From Ephydatia muelleri (Eukaryota > Porifera > Demospongiae > Spongillida > Spongillidae): a DNA stretch of 64,000 nucleotides. The first letter of the stretch is position 1, and every line of letters begins with the position of its first letter. A program made the translations under genes and the position numbers. Shown one piece after another: positions 1 through 10,671 of the stretch. A model generated the notes under the pieces. The model saw only the letters and a list, made by a program, of their open reading frames with translations, did no database searches and was not told where the DNA came from. The stretch spans positions 39,622 through 103,621 of the forward strand of contig JABACO010000109.1 in NCBI GenBank assembly GCA_013339895.1, given 5' to 3'.

Positions 1-3000
1 CATCATGGAGCACCTCCTGGACCTTGTCCTCCATCTTGTAGGTTTACTCAGTGTACCTGTTGGTCCTGTTATGTTGGGTTAGGTGCTGTTCATGTGACCT
101 GCACTGCTAGTCATGTGACAGTTGGTCATGGCTATGGGATTTAAGTAACAGTTGCTATCCAAAGTGAGCCTCAAATAACCACCACCATACATGTACAGTG
201 TACTGTACATACCATAAAGTACCACGAAGAAGCTCCCCCCCTCCCCCCCCCGCCCCGCCCCCAACAATAAAAAATGGCTCGTGTTTAAAAAAAACATCTG
301 TATCTTCATAATCGTGAACACTTCTGCGTATCTTTTTTCATAATCATGTACGGGTACCATTTCTGTTTCTGAAATGCTGAATACGTTTGAGGAGACGTTC
401 GAGGTTACGGAGATGCGCACATTTAAACATGAGCCATTTCTTATTACTTCTAGGTGTGTGAGTTTGTTACAATCTTTGCAGCCAGTACTTTAAGTATCTT
501 GCACAGTTGATATTTGTGCATTAATTCAAGAGATGTGGGAGTGTGCTATGAGTCTTCCATTGTTACAATAATGCACTTCAAATGTACCACAGCTTAGCTC
601 TGCTGCCATTAGTTATGTCATCTCTATTTGGCCCTGGACAACACATCTGTTCGTGGCTGTTTGTAGCACCTTTTATGCTCTGAGAGTAATGCATTGTTAA
701 GTGGAGTGTAGGTATGTGAGGAAAGCAGGGAAGAATCTAGGCACCAAGCCTTCATAGGGTCACCACAAACGTGCAGGTACATGTCTGGATGTAGTGTAGT
801 TTGCTTGCAGGTTTGATGTGGTGAGTATCTATCACATTTGCATCTCTCTGTGTAGCTGTGGCTGTAGTGTATATCTCATCTAGAAGAACCAACAAAAAGT
901 TGAAACTGAAAGCCATCACTGTACCAAATCACATGCTTCTTACAATGTAACATGTTCAGGCACAACACTGGGTGCACGTTCTGCATATCCCACCTTCCCT
1001 ATGGGTATTCATGAAGGTCTCACTGGAGCACCCTCTAATTGTAATGGTGTCTCCAGAGCACCCTCCAATTGTTGTGGTGTCACCAGAGCACTCTATCCTT
1101 TTTGTGGTGTCACCAGAGCACTGCATCATTTGTATGGTGTCACCAGAGCACTTGCCTTCCCCTCAGGGTGTCACTGCACAGCAGAAGGAGGCAGACGTGA
1201 AAGCCCTGGAGGCGCAGCTTAAGGCTTCGGAGCACAGTGTGGAGGTGATCACGTCTCTGAGCACGCCACAGCTCCAGCCTCCGCTCTCGGCCAGCAGAAC
1301 CATCACCAAGTCATCATCACACCTGGTGATCCCCCAGGGTCTCCCCCCTCCCCCCCTCCTGCTACACGACACAGAGTCTACCAGCTCTGAAGATGGCAAG
1401 CACAGCGACTCGAGCAGTGAGGTGTCAAGTGCAGTCCAGAGCAGACCAAGATCCTCGTCACATGGAAGGTGAGAGGTGTTTGTGCTATGTGCTGTGTCTG
1501 TAATACATACATGTGTGATACTTAAGTATCTGTACATATACTTGCAATGCTTTATATACACTTGTGTGATGTAGATTCATGTATTTCCACATAGATGTAC
1601 ATGTAGGAGGTACTGTTATGGTATTGGTGGAAGTTAGTTTAAGGAGGGGAGGGGGGTGTTTTGCTGAATTGCATACTATGTGCTACTGGTGTAAGAAGCA
1701 ACCAAATCATAATCATCACCTTCTATAGACATAGCGATTACAACTTGTGTGTAGGATCTACAGTAAGGGGAAGAAGGGGAGGGGTAATGTACCATCACTA
1801 TCCATGTGTATGCACAAAGAAAGAAAATCTGTTCCTGCAAGTCAGTTGTACATGTAGAATCCAGATAGTGATAGATGTGCATGTGGTGCTGATGTTCATT
1901 CAATCCTCATTACTCCTAACCAATGGCAACTGTAGCTTACTTCTTCAAAGAGAAGTATTTTTTGGTTGCAAAGGTTTACAGTTGCAACACATAAACTCAC
2001 CATTTAGTTGCACAAGTCCTATCACAACTGGGCAAACCTTAGGACACACATGTGTTGGATTCTCAGCAGTGCAGTGTACATGTTCGTACCATCTTAAGCT
2101 ATACACTAGTCTTTTAGCTTCCTATATTACAATTCCCCAACACGTGGAAGCTTTTTATTGAGTGGTTTATAGCCTGGAGATGGCACACCTCAGACAGAAG
2201 GTTTTATGAGACAACTGCACTTGTACATTACCTTATGTGTGCTGGTGTCTTGTTTGTGCTGGTGTGTGTGCTGGTATCTTTTGTGTGTTGGTGTTTTGTG
2301 TGTGGTGTCTTGTATGTGCTGGTGTCTTGTATGTGCTGGTGTCTTGTATGTGCTGGTGTCTTATGTGTGCTGGTGTCTTATGTAACATATGTACAAATGT
2401 ACTTATGTAATTGAATGAAAATGGGTCAAGTCTCTTCATTTTATTTTGTCTACTTTACTTGGGTCCAAGTCAATGGAGACCTTGGGGCTTTCCCTCCATC
2501 ATCTGCTGTCTCCAGGTAGAAGGGAGGGGGAGGAGGGGGTCCCAGATACTTTGCATTCTGTAGTCAATAGCCACACTGTCAGTTAGCTCTGTGTTATTGA
2601 CATTAACAATTTCTAAGGAAGGAAGGAGTAGTGTGATTGCCCTCCTTGCTGTACAGGAACTTGCAGGAGTCCAGGCGCAGTGGGAGTGGCCGGCTGCTGA
2701 CGTGTGTGCACACAGCCAGTGGTCACACAGCTGCAGTGACCTCTGTGTATGCAGACCAGAACCTGCTCTTCAGTGCCAGCCAAGGTCTGCCCAAAGTTTG
2801 ACCATTCTGTATGTACACTGTCAGAAGTGTTTGCCCATTTAGATGTCAGAACATGTGCTCATGTGAGCAATTTGTGTGTGTGCCTTGCTGATTTGTGTTC
2901 CCAGCATGTTCCGTGTACAGTTGTACATTGCTGATTGCAGTAGTTATTTGCAAACACACCAGAAGGCTATTGTAACAACATTCGTCAGTGCAGAAGCACC

Positions 3001-3389
3001 TTGTAGAGCTGAAGCACATCCACATGTCCTGCACATGACCTAATTGTAGCTGCTGCATTGGTTTGAAATTATCACACCCCTCCCCTCCCTCCCCTCTCCT
3101 CCCTCCCCTCTCCTCCCTCCCCTCTCCTCCCTCCCCTCTCCTCCCCTCCCCTCCCCTCCCCTCTCCTCTCCTCTCCTCTCCTCCCTTCTCCTCCCCTTCC
3201 TCCTCCCCTTCCTCCCTTCTGGAGGGCCTCAGATCGCACAGTGAAGGCATGGGACCTGAAGACCAGCACAGAGCTACTCACACTGGATCGTGGTGAGAAG
3301 CATCTCAGCTATGTGAGAAGCATCAAGTACTGCCCTCACACAAGACTGATCTTCACAGCCAGCCAGAATATCATCAAGGTGCTTAGCAA

Positions 3390-3452
<63 letters not shown>

Positions 3453-4285
3453 CACATGACATGGCTTCCTCTCATTATCAGATCTGGGATATGAGAAACC
3501 ACAAGGCTCAGTGTGTGAAAACCTTTGGGTGAGTACTTAGGTCTAAACCAAGAAGTGCATGTGAACATATTATGATCCAACCCTTCTGAACATTAGGCTC
3601 CCATCCCAATTAGCCTTTACCTCTGTCTCCTCCCCTCTCCCTCCCTCCAGATCTCCAACAGGCAGCTCTGATGCTGTACAGGACCTTCTGGTGTTTGGAG
3701 ATGGAGGTAGTCTGTTCTCTGCATCAGGCAATATCGTCAACATCTGGGACCTGCAGAAGTGAGTCCATCCTCATCCCACCCCACCCTCCCACTCTCATAC
3801 CCACCCCCATCCCCACCCCACCCCACACATCCATATAAAGGAATGTTAGTATTCTCACTAAAGGTTGCATAGTGTGTGCATAGGTTGCACTGTGTGGGTG
3901 TGTGGATAGGTTGGTGTGTGTGTGTGTGTGTAGATATGTGCATGTGTGCACTGGAAGAGTGTGGGGTGGGGAGGAGGGTGTTTACATTCCTGCCTTCTGT
4001 ACCAGGATGGTTCACGTGGGCAAGCTCACGGGTCACAATGCAGGAGTCAGTTCTCTCGCTGTTCTCAACAACCTTCTCATCACTGGATCTCGAGACAGGC
4101 TCATCAAGGTATGGTTGTGGGCATGGGGTACGTGTGTGTTATGAGATGTGTACATGTATGTCCGCAATCCAACGTGTATGTAAATATACTCTGGAAGGAA
4201 TGATGGCATGCTTTGTATCTGATTTAAACATTGACAGGTGTACATGTGTGTGTGGGATTCTCTTAGAACTGTGATCCACTGTGTG

Positions 4286-4316
<31 letters not shown>

Positions 4317-4851
4317 GTGTGTGTGTGTGTATGTGTTTATGTGTGTATGTGTGTGGTGTGTGTATTTGTGTGTGTGTGTGGTTATACTGGCTCACTGTTT
4401 GTCATCATTGCCACTGTAGCTCTTCGGTCGTGATGCTGTCCAGTTTGATGTTGTTCCCACTGCTGGTGTTGTCGTGGTGACATACCCTCTCCAGCACACC
4501 CTCCAGCCCCCTCACTACGATGCCGTCACGTCCTTTGTCAGACATGAGGTTACAGAGCTTGAAGCAGGTTAGATGCATGCTGTGTTTATGTATGGGAATT
4601 AGTAGCTGTTGTGTGCCCACATGTACGCCAGCATTTCGATATGGTCACTGATGGCCAGTGTTGCAGTATCATTATAACTTGACCCGGGTACTTGTCTCAA
4701 CAGGCTGTGGATGGGGCCCACCCTCAAGGGAGTGTCATACATTCGTTGGGCATCTTCCCTGCAAGCACTCCACTGCTGGTCAGTGGATGTAAGGGAGGCC
4801 TTGTCAAGCTCTGGAACACGGAGTCCTGCACTAATATTGGTGTGTGTGTAT

Positions 4852-4917
<66 letters not shown>

Positions 4918-5032
4918 TCATGTGGTCACTATATTTATTTATGTTCTGATTACCAGGTGAAGTGCAAGCACACAAAGGATCTGTCAATTCAATTGCAACA
5001 AATGACAGTTTCGTCTTCTCAGGATCAAGGTG
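1..5032 (+). CDS. KIF21: KIF21-family kinesin, C-terminal exons (coiled coil, linker, WD40 propeller), 5' partial
   Basis: Ten exons can be placed by GT-AG sites and frame: 1-37, 1167-1468, 2667-2784, 3233-3378, 3482-3528, 3651-3758, 4006-4108, 4420-4567, 4704-4839, 4957-5032. The first two give the end of the stalk (AQQKEADVKALEAQLK, matching the KIF21 AQKEAQ...LEGRLK region) and a Ser-rich linker. The rest are WD40 strands: DRTVKAWDL, IWDMRN, SGNIVNIWDL, VGKLTGHNAGV, TGSRDRLIK, LQPPHYDAV, LVSGCKGGLVKLWN. KIF21 proteins are plus-end motors that slow microtubule growth; the propeller is the tail domain. The motor lies upstream of the window. The repeat strand expected after PPHYD (SGSRDNGIKKWDL in vertebrates) is absent, and the last exon runs into a TGA right after SGSR, so the propeller looks short. 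A poly(A)-like ATAATAAA lies near 5148. Family identity is firm; exon edges are inferred. Confidence 0.85.
38..1166. other. KIF21 intron with a 30-bp minisatellite
   Basis: This intron follows donor GTAGGT at 38 and ends at the CCCTCAG acceptor before 1167. It holds a C/G homopolymer patch near 235-260. From about 1016 to 1162 there are five units of a 30-bp repeat built on GGTGTCACCAGAGCAC. The open frames over this repeat are repeat read-through, not a gene. Confidence 0.6.
2237..2392. repeat. intronic minisatellite of about 20 bp (GCTGGTGTCTTGTATGT)
   Basis: Imperfect tandem copies of a TG-rich unit of about 20 bases lie in the KIF21 intron between exons 1167-1468 and 2667-2784. No coding signal is seen. 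Confidence 0.6.
3073..3221. repeat. polypyrimidine CCCTCCCCTCT tract before a KIF21 acceptor
   Basis: About 150 bases are almost pure C/T on the + strand and run directly up to the acceptor of exon 3233-3378. The tract may serve as an oversized polypyrimidine tract. Mirror symmetry within it makes a triplex (H-DNA) structure possible, which is inference. Confidence 0.6.
3390..3452. repeat. (CA)n microsatellite in KIF21 intron
   Basis: An almost uninterrupted CA run of about 30 units lies just after the exon ending at 3378. A matching GT run of similar length lies at 4857-4915 in another intron of the same gene. Confidence 0.9.
4857..4915. repeat. (GT)n microsatellite directly after a KIF21 donor
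   Basis: The exon ending at 4839 is followed at once by a GT-rich intron start that grows into a pure GT run. The splice donor is therefore the first GT of a long GT tract, an unusual context for donor choice. Confidence 0.85.
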
Positions 5033-5242
5033 ATTTAGTCATTCAGATTTTGTGTGATTCATGACATTTCTTCCCCCCATCCGTCGGGAAATTGGTGTGT
5101 TGTTATGTGAATCTGTGTGTGCTCACGTGTCACGGGATTGTCCGTTGCATAATAAATGACAAACTGAAGCGGCAAATTATTAAACCTCAACAAAGCGTTT
5201 CCGTTTGGTTTGTGATTACTACTATAGTTGATCGTTATCACG

Positions 5243-6196
5243 ATGGAGAGAGCTGAGCTAACAGCTGTTGAGCAGTGCGGATGTGTTTCAAGCGCACACG
5301 CCTCTGGGTCACAACCATCTGATTCCCCGCCAAATCCCCGCGCTCCACTACGCGCACTTCGCAGCACATGTGCCGCGCAGTTTCCCTCCCCTACGGGAGT
5401 GAAGAGAGGATCGGCTGCCTTACACGGGGAGCAGTGTTACGTCGCTGCCAGCGATTCGCGTAACGTGTACGCTTACCGCGTGAAGGACGGATCGTGGACG
5501 GAGGTCTCGAACTACCCGTATACGGACTTTCAACTGGCTGTCGTTGGTGGGTACCTAACGGGTGTAGGTGGACGTATGCGGGACGAGGTCCAGTCGCCGA
5601 GCAACGAGCTGTACAGTCTGATCGACGGTGAGTGGAAGCCACACTTCCCCGCTATGGCGACGTCCCGGGTGGAAGCTGCAGTGGTCAGCTGCGGTAAGTG
5701 GCTTGTGGTGATCGGAGGTGTCTGCGATACCGCAGTGGAGATCCTGGACTCTAGCGCCACGCCCAAGTGGACCCATTCCTGCCCTCTGCCGGAGCGATTG
5801 GAGTTCCCATCTGCGGCTTGCTGCGGTGATGAAGTGTACGTGGTGGAAGGAGACGGACACACCGTGTACACGGCTTCCGTAATCTCGCTCGCGGGTTGGA
5901 CCCCCGAGGCGGGAAATGTGTGGAGGAGCGTTGACCCTGCCCCCAGGCGATGGTCCACGGCCACCTCCGTGTGCGGTCAGCTGGTGGCGTTGGGTGGATG
6001 GAAGGAGGACGAGGAACCCACGTCGGATGTGCACGTGTACGTGGCAGGGGGCGAGTGGCGCAAGATCGGAGAGCTGGTCGAGCCGCGGGATCTCGTGATC
6101 GTGGCTCCGCTAGCTGACGGCAGTGTGTTGGTGGTTGGGGGGAGCAGGTCTACGTCAGAAGACAGCTGTGTCGTGGAGATCTTGAGTGTGGCTTAG
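5243..6196 (+). CDS. intronless kelch-repeat protein, about 317 aa
   Basis: The first in-frame ATG is at 5243 (MERAELTAVE); the frame is open further upstream but without an ATG. After about 60 low-complexity residues come kelch-type blades with repeated GG pairs before aromatic residues: AVVGGYLTGVGGRMRDE, WLVVIGGVCDTAVEI, YVVEGDG, LVALGGWKEDEE, VLVVGGSRSTSEDS. Five blades can be counted, with W-x(n) strand ends such as GSWTEV, GEWKPH, WRSVDPAP and EWRKIG. Kelch propellers bind protein partners. No BTB or BACK domain is seen, so a cullin adaptor role is not supported; intronless kelch proteins are common in invertebrates. The gene starts about 210 bp after the KIF21 stop on the same strand. 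Codons are rich in CpG and GC, unlike the AT-rich surroundings, which suggests an unmethylated CpG island or a retrocopy origin. Confidence 0.85.
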   Translation: MERAELTAVEQCGCVSSAHASGSQPSDSPPNPRAPLRALRSTCAAQFPSPTGVKRGSAALHGEQCYVAASDSRNVYAYRVKDGSWTEVSNYPYTDFQLAVVGGYLTGVGGRMRDEVQSPSNELYSLIDGEWKPHFPAMATSRVEAAVVSCGKWLVVIGGVCDTAVEILDSSATPKWTHSCPLPERLEFPSAACCGDEVYVVEGDGHTVYTASVISLAGWTPEAGNVWRSVDPAPRRWSTATSVCGQLVALGGWKEDEEPTSDVHVYVAGGEWRKIGELVEPRDLVIVAPLADGSVLVVGGSRSTSEDSCVVEILSVA

Positions 6197-6506
6197 ATTC
6201 CAAGACGTAATGTTTACGCTGCATGCATGTGGTTCGCCGCTTTCGTTTAATAATTTAATGTTTTCATGTACTGGTTGATCAGTATTCTCCCTTAGAGATA
6301 ATCTGTAACAACATTGATATGCAATCCATACTGTTACAAAATTGTATTGTCTATTTCATTATCGACAGTGTATCCCACATGTGTTGAGTTTTGAATTTTA
6401 TTCCTGAAACGAAACTGGTCAGTCTCCATTAAAAGCCAAATGAATACATGTAGCCAGGTCTAACACATTGGACATCTCAAGAGCCACAAATATAATGATC
6501 ATGAGC

Positions 6507-7271
6507 CAAGGGCGTAGACAGCTATTTATGAATGGGGGGGCTAAACACACTAATTAGTTTTCATGGTTGTACACACGTAAAAAAATGTCGCTGCTATCTT
6601 GGCTTTCCAATTTCAAGAAAACACAGCTCGAGGCCGAGAGTGAGAATTCATTGTCTGTAGGTTGCGATGCGCCCAGCACTAGCAAGCGGCCGCCAACTGA
6701 TACATGTAGTGTTCTGAACACTACGTGTATAGCAATCAGTTGAACCCGAGGATGCAACTAGGCAGGCAAACGATTGCAGTAGTGCCGCTAACTCAGGTAC
6801 TGTACAACTTCATTGATAGATTTGTCAACGTACGCCCTTGCAATCTTCAATCACACCTTTGGAGTCTGCACAATCGATATCATTACTTCCGCAAAGTGCT
6901 CACCAACCGATTTTGGCCCCTTTTCCTAAACGCACTATGGCAAGCAAACACGTTCCTTTTGTTCATCTTGGTACAGAAAGTACCAATGGTTGCATTATCA
7001 AGAAGGAAGTGACACAGTACTGTGTTACTATTGTATGACGGCAGACAAGCGAGGTCTGGTATTGCATGGAAACAAAGTTGATGCTTTAGCAAAAAGTGGC
7101 AAACAAAATGAAGCATTCATACAATCGAAATGATTTCATACAATTATTGTAATTGTATGTATTCATACCAATAGGATAAAACTGGGGGGGGGGGGGGGGG
7201 GGGGGGCTATTGCCCCCCTTGCACCCCCCCCCCCCCCACCCCACCCCCCCCCCCCCCTGTCTACGCCCTTG
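6507..7271. mobile_element. hAT-like non-autonomous element with 5-bp target duplication TGAGC
   Basis: The ends are perfect 15-bp inverted repeats CAAGGGCGTAGACAG / CTGTCTACGCCCTTG. They are flanked by TGAGC at 6502-6506 and again at 7272-7276. The inner ends carry long G and C runs (6533-6540, 7184-7256). Five-base duplications and CA(A/T)GGGCGTAG ends match the complete hAT at 18338-21203, so this looks like an internally deleted relative. It keeps a short transposase start (next entry). Confidence 0.8.
6585..6743 (+). pseudogene. 52-aa remnant of a hAT transposase N-terminus
   Basis: The ORF starts MSLLSWLSNFKKTQLEAESE and runs on through a Ser/Thr/Pro-rich stretch (CDAPSTSKRPPTD) before a stop. 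The layout (short hydrophobic or aromatic start, then Ser-rich linker) resembles the MKSIVSYFTDSS start of the intact hAT protein encoded at 18438-20918. The rest of the gene is missing. The assignment is by resemblance and position inside hAT-type ends. Confidence 0.5.
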
Positions 7272-7276
7272 TGAGC

Positions 7277-8106
7277 ATGCTTTTAACTGACTAGTTCCAC
7301 ACCAGTTCTCAGGGCATTCCTGTGAGATATCTGCATCCAATGCTCATGGTGTGGATGACTGCATGATTACCATGGTCAGCTAGGTGGTCGAGACTGCCCC
7401 ATGCACAAAAGCCCACCAGCTCAGAGTCCTTAACAAGTACGAGGCGTTAACAAAATATCACTGCATAGTCACTTTGCCTTTGTTGCTACCAATCATTGCC
7501 CAGGTAGGGGACACTGTAAACAAGTTGCTATATAACAAGAACAAGAAAGAGTGGTAGAAAAACTTTTACAATGCTCTTTAATCAAAATACAAGTTACTAA
7601 GACCAATTAGAAGTAAGTGAATGCAAATCTATTCTACAGGGTCTAAGTCTAGGATGGATGGTAGGATGTAGATAAAATTTTGAAACTAAGATTGTGGGTT
7701 CGGTCGAATTTGTTTACATCATTTTAATTATCGAGCTAGTTAACTTTAATAAAAACAAACTAAAGTTGAGCCTGTTTACTCATGAAAATGAAAAGCGATT
7801 ATTACGCCGCGAAAAACTGAAAATGAAGTAAAATTACTATTGTGCAGTGAATGCGCATGCGCAAAGAGCCCTTTTTGGAGCCCCACCCCCATGAGCTCAG
7901 ACGTGATCACGTGGTGACGAGCCCAACCTCCGCTCCACCTCAAATGCATGGAATTGTCCCACCGCTTGCTGTCAAGCGTTTCATTATTTTCGCCCGTCTA
8001 GGTGTCTAGATCGAGATTTCGCTGGCAGTGTTGTGACACTTTGATTTCGATCACAGAGAATTAATGTAACCCTGCACCCATACATCTCACTTAGCGTACT
8101 TCATGT
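7277..8106. other. non-coding stretch between two small elements
   Basis: I see no convincing coding frame, RNA gene or repeat here. The sequence is moderately AT-rich up to about 7840 and more CpG-containing after that. Confidence 0.5.
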
Positions 8107-8459
8107 ATCTCGTGCCCAGACCCAATGCATCGCAGCTGCGGGTGGATTACATCACCGCTACGCTTGCATAGGGTCTGGAGACACTCGCGTACAATGTTTT
8201 TGTCAATGTTTACTTGCGTATAAACATACTGTCATTGTGACACGCTATGAATAGCTGATGACTACAATAGGTGAACCGCTATGCGTGGTGTGTCAAAACC
8301 AGACCGTGGTTGGCCCAAGAGACGACTACACAGTGCTTCCACAAGCTACACGCTTCCAAGTATTCAATTCTTTTTTTGAGCACGACAGTGTAAACTCGGC
8401 GCGTAGCAGTGATGTAATCCACCCGCAGCTGCGATGCATTGGGTCTGGGCACGAGACTA
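8107..8459. mobile_element. MITE of the TCTCGTGCCCAGACCC family, about 350 bp
   Basis: Inverted repeats of about 55 bp run from TCTCGTGCCCAGACCC through a stretch containing GCAGCTGCGGGTGGATTACATCAC, with the reverse complement at 8406-8459. The outer ends match the element at 8500-10064 and the MITE at 40705-40809. Flanks TACTTCATG and ATATTCATG share TTCATG and look like a decayed 9-bp duplication. The open frames inside are palindrome shadows. Confidence 0.75.
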
Positions 8460-8668
8460 ATATTCATGCACGTCTAGTCAAGCCGTAGCGTGCAATAACT
8501 AGTCTCGTACCCAGACCCTGATTCCCACAGCTGCGGATGGATTACATCACCGCTACGTGGAAAGAGGGTCCTGTACTCAATTCTGTCCACGGTCACCAGA
8601 ATGTTGGGGAACCAATCAGATTCGAGGTATGCAATAATTCGTTATTAACTAGAGTTTATTAGAAATGT

Positions 8669-8893
8669 GTGACGTACGTATGGAGTTTGGGGTATACAAA
8701 GCTGAAAGACGAGCAATTAAGGACTGTCAGAGATGTACTTAGTGGGCTCGATACCTTTGTTAGTTTACCGACAGGATACGGCAAGTCGTTGTGTTACGCA
8801 TTTCTACCGTGGGCTTTTGATGAACTTCGGAACACGAAGAAAGCAAGCATTGCGTTGGTAGTTTCGCCGCTTGTAAGTTTAACGACCGATCAG
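8669..8893 (+). pseudogene. RecQ-like DNA helicase fragment (Q motif to motif Ia)
   Basis: The frame reads TYVWSLGYTKLKDEQLRTV, a RecQ helicase start with a Q-motif glutamine. It continues with the Walker A motif LPTGYGKSLCY (about residue 38) and motif Ia-like VVSPLVSLTTDQ. It ends at a good donor, CAG|GTAAGA, at 8894. There is no in-frame ATG near the front, so either an upstream exon is missing or the fragment is truncated. Motifs II to VI (DEAH box and C-terminal lobe) are not found inside the element. RecQ helicases unwind 3'-5' during repair; this 75-residue piece cannot be active alone. It lies between the inverted repeats of a transposon, so it is probably captured cargo. Confidence 0.75.
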
Positions 8894-8949
8894 GTAAGAG
8901 CGTATACTTTATTTTGCGTACTAACATGCTACTTTAGCTACGTATACAC

Positions 8950-9001
8950 AACACACACAAAGAGGCACACACACAACACCGAGAGACGCGCGCGCGCACA
9001 A

Positions 9002-9057
<56 letters not shown>

Positions 9058-9093
9058 TGATCACACACACACACACACACACACAAACGTGAT

Positions 9094-9125
<32 letters not shown>

Positions 9126-9145
9126 TGATCACACACATACACACA
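8950..9145. repeat. CA microsatellite with AAACGTGATC interruptions
   Basis: The CA run is broken three times by the same ACAAACGTGATCACAC motif, so about 35-bp higher-order units have been copied within the microsatellite. Confidence 0.85.
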
Positions 9146-9432
9146 ATGGAACCTGCACGCATTAAAGTTAGCAAAGAAGGTTGAAATCCAAACAGATGTG
9201 GACTAATTAGAAGACTGGAACCAAACGTAGACTTACAAATAATATGCATGGTCCAAACAAAAGTGTGTATATACTCTGTTTTAGTTTCAAACGTACGTTC
9301 TTTTAGTAGGTGTTGTGATTGAGAGGGATCAAAGGCTGGTGCAGCATATGGTGTATGTTTTGCCGACAAAGCATGTACTTAATGCACTTCGTCCACATCT
9401 CTCTTCACCATCTAACCTTCTTTCCTTCCCTT

Positions 9433-9570
<138 letters not shown>

Positions 9571-10671
9571 ACAGGTTAGTCTCTGGCATTGATTTGTTTA
9601 CTTAAAGAGTAAAAGCAACACTTTTTCAATGCAATGGGATGCAAGACCTCAATAAAGTGTACAAGACAGGAGTTGTAGTCTCAAGCTCATTGTGCAGTTT
9701 GTTCCAGGAAAGGGCACACAAATGTTCTCTCTGGCCATGAAAGAGAATTGAAGTTGACTTTATCTTTAGCTACATATCGCAATCTTAGTAGTGGTGGCAA
9801 CAGTACTAAGTAAATGTTGATAGCGATTCTCCTGGCTTAACATAGTTTGAGATACAACATTGTTGCTAGTGGTATAGGACAATTTCCGTTCTGTAATTAA
9901 TTAAATTCATGGCTACGTAATTAAATTCCTCGCGACGTTTGGATTGATATTGTTACATAATCACTGGACAGAATTGAGTACAGCAGTTCTCCAGACCCTC
10001 TTTCCACGTAGCGGTGATGTAATCCATCCGCAGCTGTGGGAATCAGGGTCTGGGTACGAGACTATGCAATAACGACCGATTACATGTAGCCAATGAATGC
10101 AGAATAGGATGCGCAATAAAATAGCACAACAGCAGCACACTATGCTTGGGATAACAAAAACACACCGCGCAAAAGTTTTGGTGATTTACGGCAATGGCTC
10201 TCATTACATGTTAGGGTAGATTAGGTAGTGATCGGTATGCGCGATAGCGTAGGTAGTGTTCAGCATCCATGTTAAAGGGAACGTAGTTGCTTTAAACTAT
10301 ACTTATTGCATCCTAAAACAACCCAGTTTTTATCCTGTTTTCAAGTATTGATATGTCCTTCTTTGAGTCTGTTGAAAGTGCGCTTGCCAAACACTCCCTA
10401 CTGCCGACCACTCCTCACATTACCCTAGTGCAAATGTACGGGCGCAAAGATATGCTCATCGCTACAGGTACACGAAACACCAACAAAATAATGATGGGTT
10501 GTACATATCAATCGCGCGGCTAGATGGACCACGAACTAGTATTAAATTTTAAATTTTTCACTTTGAGTTTGATCATGAGCTCTGTTGGAGCTAACGAACT
10601 GGCTAGCTCGATCACAATTAGCGATCGAAAGTTACATGCTGGGATGGTCCATCTAGACTACATTGGTCCGG

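Noticed and set aside
3063-3296. Ser/Pro-rich and Gly/Glu/Arg-rich frames over the CT tract
   Set aside because: Simple-sequence frames over an intronic polypyrimidine tract; only the exon from 3233 is supported.
5391-6034. Minus-strand frames of 83-159 codons opposite the kelch gene
   Set aside because: GC-rich shadow frames; the plus-strand kelch motifs explain the region.
10519-10660. Possible MITE with CTAGATGGACCA / TGGTCCATCTAG ends
   Set aside because: Only about 12 bp of inverted repeat and no clear duplication; too weak to list.
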